Assembly: GCA_028047635.1 (NCBI GenBank) | Contig: JAOFXR010000005.1 | Span: 1-64,000 of the forward strand | From: Verrucomicrobiales bacterium | GTDB lineage: Bacteria; Verrucomicrobiota; Verrucomicrobiia; Verrucomicrobiales; DEV007 | Direction: 5' to 3' | DNA: 64,000 bases | Shown: piece after piece, positions 21,318 through 30,467 of the stretch | How the letters are laid out: every line of letters begins with the position of its first letter | How positions within the stretch are numbered: position 1 is the first letter of the stretch | The notes under the pieces: generated by a model | Databases searched by the model: none | What the model was told of the DNA's origin: nothing | Seen by the model: the letters and a program-made list of their open reading frames with translations, nothing else | Program-made: the position numbers and the translations under genes

Positions 21318-22397
21318 TCAGGGTGCAGGGAGAATGACAATGTCCTCGGGACGCGCGGTCGCGAAAAAGGGTTCGTTCGTTTCACGAATGACCCGACGAG
21401 GATTCAATTCTGAAATATGAATGAGCTCATCCAGCCCCTCTGCTAGGAGGGAGTATTGAGCTGTTTCACCGAGGTAGATGGACTCTTTGAGGTAGCCCTT
21501 CATCGCATTTTGAACCGGAGGCGTTGTATGAATCGAGAGGCACTCAGGTCGGACTGACAGAATCACCTTTTCATTTGGCTCCGGGGACCAGTTCGGGACT
21601 GAGCACTGTCCTACGATGTCTCCGAGAGGAGTCGAGACGTAGAGGTGGTCGTTTGATTCGAACTGAACCGTTCCGGGAATGAGATTGGTCTCGCCAACAA
21701 ATCCCGCAACAAGAGCCGTTTGTGGACGCCGGTAAACTTCTTCAGGTGTTCCGATTTGGGCAATTTTACCGCCATCTAGAATTGCCATGCGATCAGCCAT
21801 GGAAAGAGCTTCTTTTTGATCGTGCGTCACGTAGATCGCCGTGAGTCCGAAGTCTTTGCAAATACGACGGATTTCAGATCGCATCTCGATTCGAAGTTTG
21901 GCATCGAGATTGGAGAGCGGCTCATCCAGCATAAGACAGCGGGGACGCACGACGAGAGCTCGAGCGAGGGCAACGCGCTGCTGCTGGCCTCCTGAGAGTT
22001 CATTGATCTTTCGATTCCCGAGTCCCTGCATCTTGACCATCGCCAGAGCACCTTCGACCCTGCGTTTGATTTCCGGTTTCCGAACGCGACGTTCTTCTAG
22101 GCCGAAGGCGACGTTTTTGAACACATTCAAATGCGGCCAAAGGGCATAGCTTTGAAACATCATCGCCGTTTCACGTTTGTGTGGAGGCACCTTAGTGACG
22201 TCCTGTTTGTCAAAACTGATTTCACCCGCTTCGGGAATATGAAATCCTGCAATCGATCTCAGAAGAGTCGTTTTGCCGCACCCCGACGGGCCGAGAAGGA
22301 AAAAAAGTTCTCCTGCTTCGATGTCGAGATCGAGGTGATCGAGGGCGACGACGTCGCCAAAGCGTTTCACGAGGCCGCGGATGCGAATAGATACCAT
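21318..22397 (-). CDS. ABC transporter ATP-binding protein (FbpC/PotA-like)
   Basis: Walker A GPSGCGKTT, LSGGQQQRVALARAL, Walker B CLMLDEPLSNLD, C-terminal TOBE-like region. Confidence 0.93.
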   Translation of the reverse strand: MVSIRIRGLVKRFGDVVALDHLDLDIEAGELFFLLGPSGCGKTTLLRSIAGFHIPEAGEISFDKQDVTKVPPHKRETAMMFQSYALWPHLNVFKNVAFGLEERRVRKPEIKRRVEGALAMVKMQGLGNRKINELSGGQQQRVALARALVVRPRCLMLDEPLSNLDAKLRIEMRSEIRRICKDFGLTAIYVTHDQKEALSMADRMAILDGGKIAQIGTPEEVYRRPQTALVAGFVGETNLIPGTVQFESNDHLYVSTPLGDIVGQCSVPNWSPEPNEKVILSVRPECLSIHTTPPVQNAMKGYLKESIYLGETAQYSLLAEGLDELIHISELNPRRVIRETNEPFFATARPEDIVILPAP

Positions 22398-22546
22398 GAT
22401 GTGTGTCTCTGGATTTAGCGATTTCCGTGCCGGGGAACAAGTAAAACCAAATGAAAGATTCGTGCGGGTTTTCGGGAGTGCTGTGATTCTTTATCACGTC
22501 ATCAGTGTTCTAAAATGTCTCGAAAAGCGAGGAGGCATCTGTTTCG

Positions 22547-23803
22547 ATGCTCCCTGTGAAGAAGTTACTGCAATCAATCGGGCCGGCTATCGTGGTAGCG
22601 GCTGTCGTGTTAGGGCCGGGAAGTATCCTAACGAGCTCAAAGGTCGGTGCCGGCTTTGGGATGATCGGAGTTCCCGTGGTGATTGCCTCTGCCATTCTCA
22701 TGATCGCAATGGTGGCCCTCGCGGCCCGGGTGGGAGTCAGCTACGAAAAAAGCGTTTGTGATGAGTTGGCGGCGCGTCTTGGTCGTCCAGTCGCGGTTAT
22801 TATTGGACTGATTCTCTTTATCCTCGTCGCTCTTTTTCAGTCGAGTAATAACATTGCGGTGGTTGCCGGTTTAATGCCGTTGGTCGAAGTCGTCACTGGA
22901 GGTGACTCGATATCTATCGGGATGCAGGTCGGGCTTTTGATCGCGTTCAATGCCATTGTCATTGCGACTCTCTACCTGATGCGGAATTTGTATCAGTCGA
23001 TCGAGAAGCTGATGAAAATTCTTATCGGGGTGATGGTGATCGCTTTCCTGATGAACTTTGTGGCTGCCTACATGACGGCGAGAGACTTTGAGCCGGTTGC
23101 TTCTGCTGGAACCGGAGACTTATTTGCGCTTCTCGGAATGATCGGCACGACGTTTTCGGTTGGGGGGGCTTTTTACCAGGCGTATCTCGTTAAGGAAAAA
23201 GGCTGGGGAATCGGAGATGCCAAACGCGGGTTGGTGGACTCGGTCGTAAGTATCTCGGTTCTCGGACTGGTAACTGTGATCATACTTCTTACGGCCGCAC
23301 GAACTTTTTACGGGCGTCCTGATCCGGTTACGCTCGCCGGAGTCGGGGACGTTGCCCGTCAGTTGGAGCCGCTTTTCGGCACCTGGGCGGTGGTTATTTT
23401 CAGCCTTGGAATTATTGCCGGTGCATTCAGTTCCTTTCTCGTTAATTCCATGATCGGCGGAACGGTCATGTCTGATTCGCTCGGGAAAGGAAGTCGGCTT
23501 TCCGATGGGTGGCCCATTCATATGACTGCGGTGGCTCTCATCGTGGGAATGCTGGTTGCGATATTTTCCCTCACTAAAAGTGGCAGCACGGTAAGTCTGA
23601 TCACGTTTGCTCAGGCCCTGACGGTTCTGGGGATCCCAGCCTTAGCGGCTGCGTTGATTTATCTTGGATCGCGTAAGGAGCTCACTGGTGAGCGGAAAGT
23701 GCCTCGTTGGATTCTCGCGCTTGCCACCATCGGCTTTTTCGTTGCTTGCGGATTGGCGGTAAAAACAGGGCTCGCGGTTTGGGCGAAGGTGGCTGGAGCT
23801 TGA
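22547..23803 (+). CDS. Nramp-family (APC superfamily) transporter with non-canonical ligand motifs
   Basis: Eleven-TM-like protein; TM1 region GPAIVVAAVVLGPGSILTSSKVGAGFG; divergent from ABC operon. Confidence 0.8.
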   Translation: MLPVKKLLQSIGPAIVVAAVVLGPGSILTSSKVGAGFGMIGVPVVIASAILMIAMVALAARVGVSYEKSVCDELAARLGRPVAVIIGLILFILVALFQSSNNIAVVAGLMPLVEVVTGGDSISIGMQVGLLIAFNAIVIATLYLMRNLYQSIEKLMKILIGVMVIAFLMNFVAAYMTARDFEPVASAGTGDLFALLGMIGTTFSVGGAFYQAYLVKEKGWGIGDAKRGLVDSVVSISVLGLVTVIILLTAARTFYGRPDPVTLAGVGDVARQLEPLFGTWAVVIFSLGIIAGAFSSFLVNSMIGGTVMSDSLGKGSRLSDGWPIHMTAVALIVGMLVAIFSLTKSGSTVSLITFAQALTVLGIPALAAALIYLGSRKELTGERKVPRWILALATIGFFVACGLAVKTGLAVWAKVAGA

Positions 23804-23887
23804 TTCGCTTTATAAGTGGTGAGGGATAATAGGCGGTCCATCATTCCGTCGTTGTTGTTGGGTTTGTGAAGGAGTAGTTTCACTTTT

Positions 23888-25678
23888 ATGATGAAATTTC
23901 TCCTTCTTCTTTTCAGTTTTTTACTCGGTTCTGTTGCGGCTCAGGGCGCTCCGAGTGCGGTCCAACCGAACGTCGTCGTTATCCTGACCGACGATCAGGG
24001 GTGGGGAGATTTGAGCCTCACCGGAAACAAGAATCTCTCGACTCCCCATATTGACTCGCTCGCCGCTGACGGGGCGAGTTTCGAGCGCTTTTATGTGTGT
24101 CCGGTCTGCTCGCCGACTCGTGCTGAGCTTTTGACAGGACGTTATCATCAGCGCGGCGGTGTTTACTCAACTTCGGCGGGTGGTGAGCGACTCGATCTCG
24201 ATGAGGTGACAATTGGTGATGTTTTCAAGACAGCGGGCTACGAGACGGCGGCCTTCGGGAAATGGCACAATGGAATGCAGTATCCGTATCATCCGAACGG
24301 GCGCGGTTTTGATGAGTTTTACGGGTTTTGCTCGGGCCACTGGGGCGACTACTTCAGCCCCATGCTAGAGCACAATGGCAACATTATCGAAGGTGAGGGA
24401 TTCGTAGTCGATGATTTTACGAATCGGGCGATGAATTTTATCGAGGAGAATCAGGAGAAACCATTTTTCGTTTATCTTCCCTACAACACGCCACATTCCC
24501 CGATGCAGGTGCCTGATGAGTTCTGGAATCGATTTAAGGAAAAGGAACTCGTGATGCATCACCGTGAGCCGAAGAAAGAAGACGATCTTCATTTGCGATG
24601 CGCTCTTGCGATGTGTGAGAATATTGACTGGAACGTGGGACGACTTCTCGGGAAACTCGATGAACTCAAGCTGCGCGACGATACCATCGTGATTTATTTC
24701 TGTGACAATGGACCGAACGGTTCCCGCTGGAACGGGGGAATGAAGGGCAAGAAAGGAAACACCGATGAAGGTGGCGTTCGCAGTCCCATGGTGATTCGCT
24801 GGCCCAACGGAATCGCTCCGGAAACAAAAGTGGAAGTGCTGGGGGCGGCAACGGATTTGCTTCCCACGCTTGCGGCGATGACCGGAATCTCGCTGAGGGA
24901 GCATCCGAATCCGCTCGATGGAATGAATCTCTATCCGGCGCTGCAGAAGCTGGCTGACCCGGATGAGGAGAGAGAGCTTTCTGACTCGCTTACGCAGCGT
25001 GCTGTCTTTTCCGCCTGGAAAACGAGGGCTTCGGTTCGCACACCTGAATTTCGACTCGATACAAAGGGAGAGCTTTTTCATATGCCAACCGATCCCGGGC
25101 AATACGAGAATGTCGCGAAGAAGTTTCCGAAGGTAAGGAAGAAGTTGGCGGGGGATTTGGAGAAATGGAAGAGGGCGATGGTCGACGAGCTGGGAGAAGA
25201 CACCCGCCCCTTTGTGATTGCTCATCCTGGGCACCAATACACGCAGGTTCCCGCTCGTGATGGTGTTGCCCATGGCGGGATCAAACGCTCGAACAAGTTT
25301 CCCAATGATTCCTTTTTCGGAAACTGGACCTCGCTGGATGATAAGATTACGTGGAATGCAGAGGTCGCGGAGAGCGGAACCTTCGAAGTCAGCCTCTATT
25401 ACAGCTGCGATGAGGACGACGCTGGATCGGAGATCGAACTGAGTTTTGGAGACAATCGACTCGTGGGAACGATATCGGAAGCTAATCCTTCTGCACTCGT
25501 CGGAGCGGAAGAAGATCGTTCGCCCCGTGCTGAGAGCTACACTCAGAATTGGAAGCCGGTGACTTTGGGAATCCTCAAGCTGGAGAAGGGAACCGCTGAA
25601 CTTACGATGAAAGCGCTTAAGATTGCCGGCGATGAAGTGATGGACTTCCGGCTGCTGCTTCTCAATCGGGTTGAGTAG
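23888..25678 (+). CDS. Sulfatase (arylsulfatase family)
   Basis: NVVVILTDDQGWGD; CSPTRAELLTGRYHQR formylglycine motif; signal peptide. Confidence 0.95.
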   Translation: MMKFLLLLFSFLLGSVAAQGAPSAVQPNVVVILTDDQGWGDLSLTGNKNLSTPHIDSLAADGASFERFYVCPVCSPTRAELLTGRYHQRGGVYSTSAGGERLDLDEVTIGDVFKTAGYETAAFGKWHNGMQYPYHPNGRGFDEFYGFCSGHWGDYFSPMLEHNGNIIEGEGFVVDDFTNRAMNFIEENQEKPFFVYLPYNTPHSPMQVPDEFWNRFKEKELVMHHREPKKEDDLHLRCALAMCENIDWNVGRLLGKLDELKLRDDTIVIYFCDNGPNGSRWNGGMKGKKGNTDEGGVRSPMVIRWPNGIAPETKVEVLGAATDLLPTLAAMTGISLREHPNPLDGMNLYPALQKLADPDEERELSDSLTQRAVFSAWKTRASVRTPEFRLDTKGELFHMPTDPGQYENVAKKFPKVRKKLAGDLEKWKRAMVDELGEDTRPFVIAHPGHQYTQVPARDGVAHGGIKRSNKFPNDSFFGNWTSLDDKITWNAEVAESGTFEVSLYYSCDEDDAGSEIELSFGDNRLVGTISEANPSALVGAEEDRSPRAESYTQNWKPVTLGILKLEKGTAELTMKALKIAGDEVMDFRLLLLNRVE

Positions 25679-25710
25679 CAGGGAAGAGCGGGAAGCATGT
25701 CGTCGATGAT

Positions 25711-25745
25711 GAGTGCGCCCGACCGAGGTCGCGGACACTCGGCTA
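25711..25745. repeat. Imperfect palindromic intergenic element
   Basis: gagtgcgcccgaccgaggtcgcggacactcggctac contains gagtg/cactc, cgacc/ggtcg and ccgag/ctcgg alternative pairings. Confidence 0.35.
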
Positions 25746-25829
25746 CAAAGCAAGGTGCGGACGTTTTTTTGCAGCCAGTCCGTTAGGCCGGCTCAGAGGC
25801 CCTATCTTCCCGGCACTATGCCAGAAAGG

Positions 25830-27437
25830 TTAAGGCTGGAGGCCGAACTTTTGGAACATGATGCTATCGTGTCCGTATATGTCCTGATCAAAGCGAACGC
25901 GTTTGTCGCCCATGATCGTTGAGGTCCAGTAGACAAGGTAAACCGGCATCGATCGGCTAAAGTCCTCTTTTCGGTTGGGTGTGTTTACATCCTGCATAGA
26001 TCCCCGAACTTTATTAATATCCCAGCCTCCGTTGCGTTGGAGGAGTAAATTGGCAAGCTCATCCGGGCGGGAAACTCTGACACATCCATGACTGAAGTCT
26101 CTGTCCGTGGCTTTGAAGAGGCTGTGGTCGGGGGTGTCGTGGAGGTAGACGGAGTTATCGTTCGGGAAAATAAATTTCACGAGACCCAGCGAATTATCGG
26201 GACCTGCGGACTGTCTGATCAAGAGACTGCCTGACGCCGTTTTTTGTAGATTAGCGGCTGTGTTAGGGAGGATCTGACTTTCGGATGCGCCATAGGAAGG
26301 AACGATTTCGTAGTTGTGGCTGGTCATGTAGCCAGCAGGGTTCCCGCTCGCTTTGGGGACGATCTCAGTTTTTGCGATTGAGAGAGGCACGTTCCAATAA
26401 GGGCGAAAAATGAGATACTTGATGTCGCCGTGGAAGACAGGAGTCTGGTGTTTTCCTTTTACGCCAATAATCACGGGCATCACCGTAATCTGACGGCGCT
26501 TGTCGAACATGCGCAGTGCTCCTTCGCCAATATTGACTTCGATGTGCTCTGTTTCTTCGTAGGCACGGGGCATCCAGCGAAGTCGGTCGATATTGATGAT
26601 GAGCGTGTTGACGCGAGATTTCGACGAGCTATTGAGTTCGGCTAGTGTTTGCGGGCCAAGCGCTCCGTCGGGATCGATGCCGTGACGGAACTGAAACGAC
26701 TTGATGGCATCACCGGTGCGATTGCCGATCGTGCGATCTTTGTCTCGTTTGCTGCCGACGCTCCCCCCGGGGAGGTCTCCCTCCGCTTGAAGACGGGATT
26801 TCAGAAGCTTTACCTCAGGGTAAGCTGATCCGGCTTCGGCGGGCTGAGCGGTCGCAGGGAGATTTCTCCATCCACCGAGTGAATCGATCTTCCGGTAGCG
26901 TGCGAGAGTTTTAAGCATCTCGGCATAGCGTTCATCCTGTGGTGGGACTTTCTGAAGTAGAAAACCGGCAAACTGCTGAGGCGCTACCTGAAGCGCTCCG
27001 TCGAGAAACTGGTATGAGGTCACCTTACGCGGGATATCCGACCATTTGGGGTGAACCGAAGTGGGGTCAACAAAGCCGTAGGCGAGAGATTGAATGGCGT
27101 AGAGGGCCAGTTGGGTCGTGCCCACTTCGACCGCTGCGCGTGCTGCCGGATCCGGGCTGGGGTTCCGCCATTGCTGATCCCACTCCGAGAGGCGAAAAAG
27201 TGCCGGGGAAAGCCCATGGGCCTCAAGCTCCTGAATGAAGGACGCGAGCCCGCCAAGACGCTGACCATCCCATGCCGGAGCAAAGTTTCGTGCCTGATAC
27301 CACGCCGCGATTCCACTGCCAGCCTCATTGGCTTTCGCGCGAATTTGTTGTTCGATACCCTGTGAATAACTCTGCTGAGTGGCGAAGCTCAACACGAGCA
27401 AGGAGACAACACGAAGTAATCTGAAATCTAAACGCAT
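25830..27437 (-). CDS. L,D-transpeptidase family protein (YcbB-like, with peptidoglycan-binding region)
   Basis: DFSHGCVRVSRPDELA catalytic motif; FRHGIDPDGALGPQTLAELN; signal peptide. Confidence 0.92.
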   Translation of the reverse strand: MRLDFRLLRVVSLLVLSFATQQSYSQGIEQQIRAKANEAGSGIAAWYQARNFAPAWDGQRLGGLASFIQELEAHGLSPALFRLSEWDQQWRNPSPDPAARAAVEVGTTQLALYAIQSLAYGFVDPTSVHPKWSDIPRKVTSYQFLDGALQVAPQQFAGFLLQKVPPQDERYAEMLKTLARYRKIDSLGGWRNLPATAQPAEAGSAYPEVKLLKSRLQAEGDLPGGSVGSKRDKDRTIGNRTGDAIKSFQFRHGIDPDGALGPQTLAELNSSSKSRVNTLIINIDRLRWMPRAYEETEHIEVNIGEGALRMFDKRRQITVMPVIIGVKGKHQTPVFHGDIKYLIFRPYWNVPLSIAKTEIVPKASGNPAGYMTSHNYEIVPSYGASESQILPNTAANLQKTASGSLLIRQSAGPDNSLGLVKFIFPNDNSVYLHDTPDHSLFKATDRDFSHGCVRVSRPDELANLLLQRNGGWDINKVRGSMQDVNTPNRKEDFSRSMPVYLVYWTSTIMGDKRVRFDQDIYGHDSIMFQKFGLQP

Positions 27438-27648
27438 AAAATTAATTTAATGTTTGTTAAGTATCCGCATTTTTGCCGATTCTTCAAATATTCAATGGAA
27501 AAGGTGGCCGGGAAGGGGCCTTTTAGGGCTTTATTCTCCCCTAAGCTCATATTGTGACAGTGCTTTGACCTTTCAGAGTCACATTTATTCACTCGTTTTG
27601 CAGGTAATTGATGGTGGACAGTTTCTCATACCGGGGAAAGGCTAAATT

Positions 27649-28353
27649 ATGAAACGACGAAAATTCCAAATTCTTGCACTAGGCTTCCTTTTTATCGTAT
27701 TTCCGTTGAAGGCGGATGAACCGAAAGTGCTCTTTGATGGAAAGACCCTCGCAGGGTGGTCAGCTCCGGAGCTTTCCTATTGGAGCGTGGAAGACGGGGC
27801 CATAACCGCGACGGCATCCGAGGAGAATCCCTGCACGAAAAACCAATTCCTTGTCTGGCAGGGCGGCGATATTTCAGATTTTAAGCTGACTTTAAACTTC
27901 AAAGTGGATGGGGGCCCCAAAGCGAACAGCGGAGTTCAAGTCCGTTCTCAAGTGCTTGAGGATGGTCACGCCGTCGGTTATCAGGTGGATATCAGCCATC
28001 CGGAGGCGCCCTTGCTCGGAGCGATCTATGATGAGCACGGAAGGAAGATGCTTTCGACTCGCGGAGAGAAGACGGTCGTAAAGGCGGATGGAAGCTTTGA
28101 GAAAACAGCACTCACGGAATCAGGCGAGGCGGCCGTTAGTTCATACAAGGCCGGTGAGTGGAATTCCTACGAGATTGTGGGGCAGGGGAATCAGATCACG
28201 GTGAAGCTGAATGGTCATCTCACCGCTGAAGTCATTGATTTACAGGAAGAGGAACGAGAGCTCTCGGGGATTCTAGCCCTTCAGCTACATTCAGGCCCGC
28301 CGATGAAAGTGCAATTTAAAGACCTTGTTTTGACAAATCTTTCCGGTGAGTAA
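27649..28353 (+). CDS. DUF1080 (3-keto-disaccharide hydrolase-like) protein
   Basis: LFDGKTLAGWSAPELSYWSVEDGAITATA; secreted. Confidence 0.9.
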   Translation: MKRRKFQILALGFLFIVFPLKADEPKVLFDGKTLAGWSAPELSYWSVEDGAITATASEENPCTKNQFLVWQGGDISDFKLTLNFKVDGGPKANSGVQVRSQVLEDGHAVGYQVDISHPEAPLLGAIYDEHGRKMLSTRGEKTVVKADGSFEKTALTESGEAAVSSYKAGEWNSYEIVGQGNQITVKLNGHLTAEVIDLQEEERELSGILALQLHSGPPMKVQFKDLVLTNLSGE

Positions 28354-28372
28354 CCTTTGGCGAGATAAATTC

Positions 28373-28615
28373 ATGAGGGCAGACACTCGAATACTCACAT
28401 CTGAATTGGATAGGGCTCCCGAAGATTGGTCTATTCGCATTCGGTTGATCGAATCAGCGGCAAGAGACGGTCGGTTAGCGGAGGCGAAACGCCTTGTGCG
28501 TGAATCCCCGGGGAGCGATCCACTGCCGGGGGAGTTGCAGTCGCGAATTTACAAACTGCTGACGGTTGCCGACTCGAACAATCCGGCCGGGGATCTGCCG
28601 AAAGCGGACAATTGA
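28373..28615 (+). CDS. Small hypothetical protein
   Basis: ORF downstream of DUF1080 gene; TPR-like helix pattern. Confidence 0.5.
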   Translation: MRADTRILTSELDRAPEDWSIRIRLIESAARDGRLAEAKRLVRESPGSDPLPGELQSRIYKLLTVADSNNPAGDLPKADN

Positions 28616-28634
28616 ATAGGCGCCGAAACCGGTT

Positions 28635-29189
28635 CTACAAAATACTCGGTGCCGGTCTTGCTGGGAAAAGTTCGAAGTCGGAGGGCACTCCGGGGAAGTT
28701 TTCTTCACGAAATTTGTCCCAGGTGCGCCTCGTTTCTTCGGACATTGTCTCGGCCATGGCTTCCATGCAGTCGATGCAAATCAAGGCGCTGTCGACCATG
28801 TCATTCCCATGGCAGACCCCGACGAGTCCAAATTCTTCGTTTCGCGCTTCGTCTATCGTGCGAACGCAGAGGGCGCATTCTTCAAAGCCGGAAACGCCTT
28901 CGCGGTAATGTTTCTCCTGAAAGTCATCGAGACTTTTCTTCGACTCTTCCGAGGCCTCGTCAAGCATTGCTGTGAGGCAGGGCATGCAAAGCGCATATTC
29001 AATGAGGACTTCTCCCTTTTTGAAATTCTTTGAGATACGGTAGCCGTCTTCGAAGTCTGCTAGTGACTCTCCGCAACGGGTGCAGGAAACAAACGCGCGG
29101 TCTTCATAAAAGGAATAAAGGACTTCAGGAACCGGCTCGCGCTTGGGTTCTTCGTTACTTTGGTCCAGCTCTGGAGTGGAATCGCTCAT
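28635..29189 (-). CDS. Cysteine-rich multi-CxxC hypothetical protein
   Basis: CTRC, CMPC, CALC, CIDC pairs. Confidence 0.7.
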   Translation of the reverse strand: MSDSTPELDQSNEEPKREPVPEVLYSFYEDRAFVSCTRCGESLADFEDGYRISKNFKKGEVLIEYALCMPCLTAMLDEASEESKKSLDDFQEKHYREGVSGFEECALCVRTIDEARNEEFGLVGVCHGNDMVDSALICIDCMEAMAETMSEETRRTWDKFREENFPGVPSDFELFPARPAPSIL

Positions 29190-29216
29190 GTCAAAAATAG
29201 CTGCAAGTACCAGGAC

Positions 29217-30434
29217 TCAGGAAGGCTTCGTCCAGCCCTCATTCCAAATAATATGGGTGCCACTCTTGCCGGGAACGATGATGTCGGGCCAGCCGTTTTC
29301 GTCGAGATCGTGGACGCGAATCTGCAGTCCCACGCCAGGTCCCATTCCCGCTTCAGCGGTGGAAATGATTTTCTTACCCCAGGAATTGTCTTCTTTTTTC
29401 CAATCGTAGTAATGAACCGTGATGGGATCCGCTGCCCCGGCGTCTTTTCCTGAGTGGGCGAAGTAACGTTTCCCGGTAATCAGCTCGGGAGCTCCGTCTC
29501 CGTCGATGTCTTCCCAGGCCATGGTGTGGGCCTGCGAGAATTTTTTGTCGATGAGATGCTGATGCCAAAGTGTGGTTCCGTCGGCGCGTGGCTCCAGTTG
29601 TTCCTGCCAGTAGAGGCCATAGCTGTGTCCGTCGGCCCAGATGATATCGTTGCGACCGTCTTCGTTGAGGTCAACAATCAGAACGGGGCAGCTCGCATGA
29701 GGGAGGTCGAATTCTTTGCGCCACTTCCATGGTCCGGAGAAGGCACCGGCTTCAGGGCACTCATACCATCCCTGGTTGAAAATGATGTCATCTTTTCCGT
29801 CGCCATTGAGATCGCCGAAGCCCATGCCGTGTCCATTGCCGCTTTCGCTCATGACGTGCTTTTTCGTAGTGACTTTGCCATCTTCACCGCGCACAAAGCG
29901 GAATGCCTGCATGGGGTTTTCCGCGTTCCAGTGGTTCTCGATCCACTCGGGAGCTCCGTCTCCGTCGAGGTCGTGGAGAAAGGTTGCCTCGTTATGTCCT
30001 GTTTCGGTATCGACCAGCTGGTGGGTCTTCCAGGGCTCGCCTTCTTTGTAGTTTCCGGCCCCGGGGTTCTCATACCAGTTCACGATCGGCAGGGTGAAGG
30101 CACCGGCGACGACATCGAGATCACCGTCTCCATCCATGTCGAAAAGGTGCTCTGAATTGTTCTGCATGTAGTCAGCTCCGAAAGGGAGGATCTTACGAAC
30201 GGGGAGTGGCTTGAAGTCGGGAGCCGGATACCAGAATTCTCCTGCGGTGACATCCAGTTTGCCATCGCCATTAATGTCGCCAACCGCGACCCCTTCATTA
30301 TTATCTTTGTGAAGCTGCTGAACCCGCCATTTTAGTTTAGGCGGAGCGGCTTTCTTCTTACCTTTTTGCTGAGCGGTGAGCGTTGCCACGCCAATGAAGA
30401 GCAAGACAGCAGGTATGAGATAGGAGGCTTTCAT
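29217..30434 (-). CDS. FG-GAP/VCBS repeat beta-propeller secreted protein
   Basis: Repeated GDINGDGKLDV, DMDGDGDLDVV, DLNGDGKDDIIF motifs; signal peptide. Confidence 0.92.
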   Translation of the reverse strand: MKASYLIPAVLLFIGVATLTAQQKGKKKAAPPKLKWRVQQLHKDNNEGVAVGDINGDGKLDVTAGEFWYPAPDFKPLPVRKILPFGADYMQNNSEHLFDMDGDGDLDVVAGAFTLPIVNWYENPGAGNYKEGEPWKTHQLVDTETGHNEATFLHDLDGDGAPEWIENHWNAENPMQAFRFVRGEDGKVTTKKHVMSESGNGHGMGFGDLNGDGKDDIIFNQGWYECPEAGAFSGPWKWRKEFDLPHASCPVLIVDLNEDGRNDIIWADGHSYGLYWQEQLEPRADGTTLWHQHLIDKKFSQAHTMAWEDIDGDGAPELITGKRYFAHSGKDAGAADPITVHYYDWKKEDNSWGKKIISTAEAGMGPGVGLQIRVHDLDENGWPDIIVPGKSGTHIIWNEGWTKPS

Positions 30435-30467
30435 AATGTGATTTTGGAAAGGTGAAATAGGAAAGGG

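Noticed and set aside
24365-25753. 462-aa ORF antisense to the sulfatase gene
   Set aside because: Arg/His-rich translation with no recognisable motif; the plus strand encodes a clear sulfatase, so this is a codon-composition artefact.
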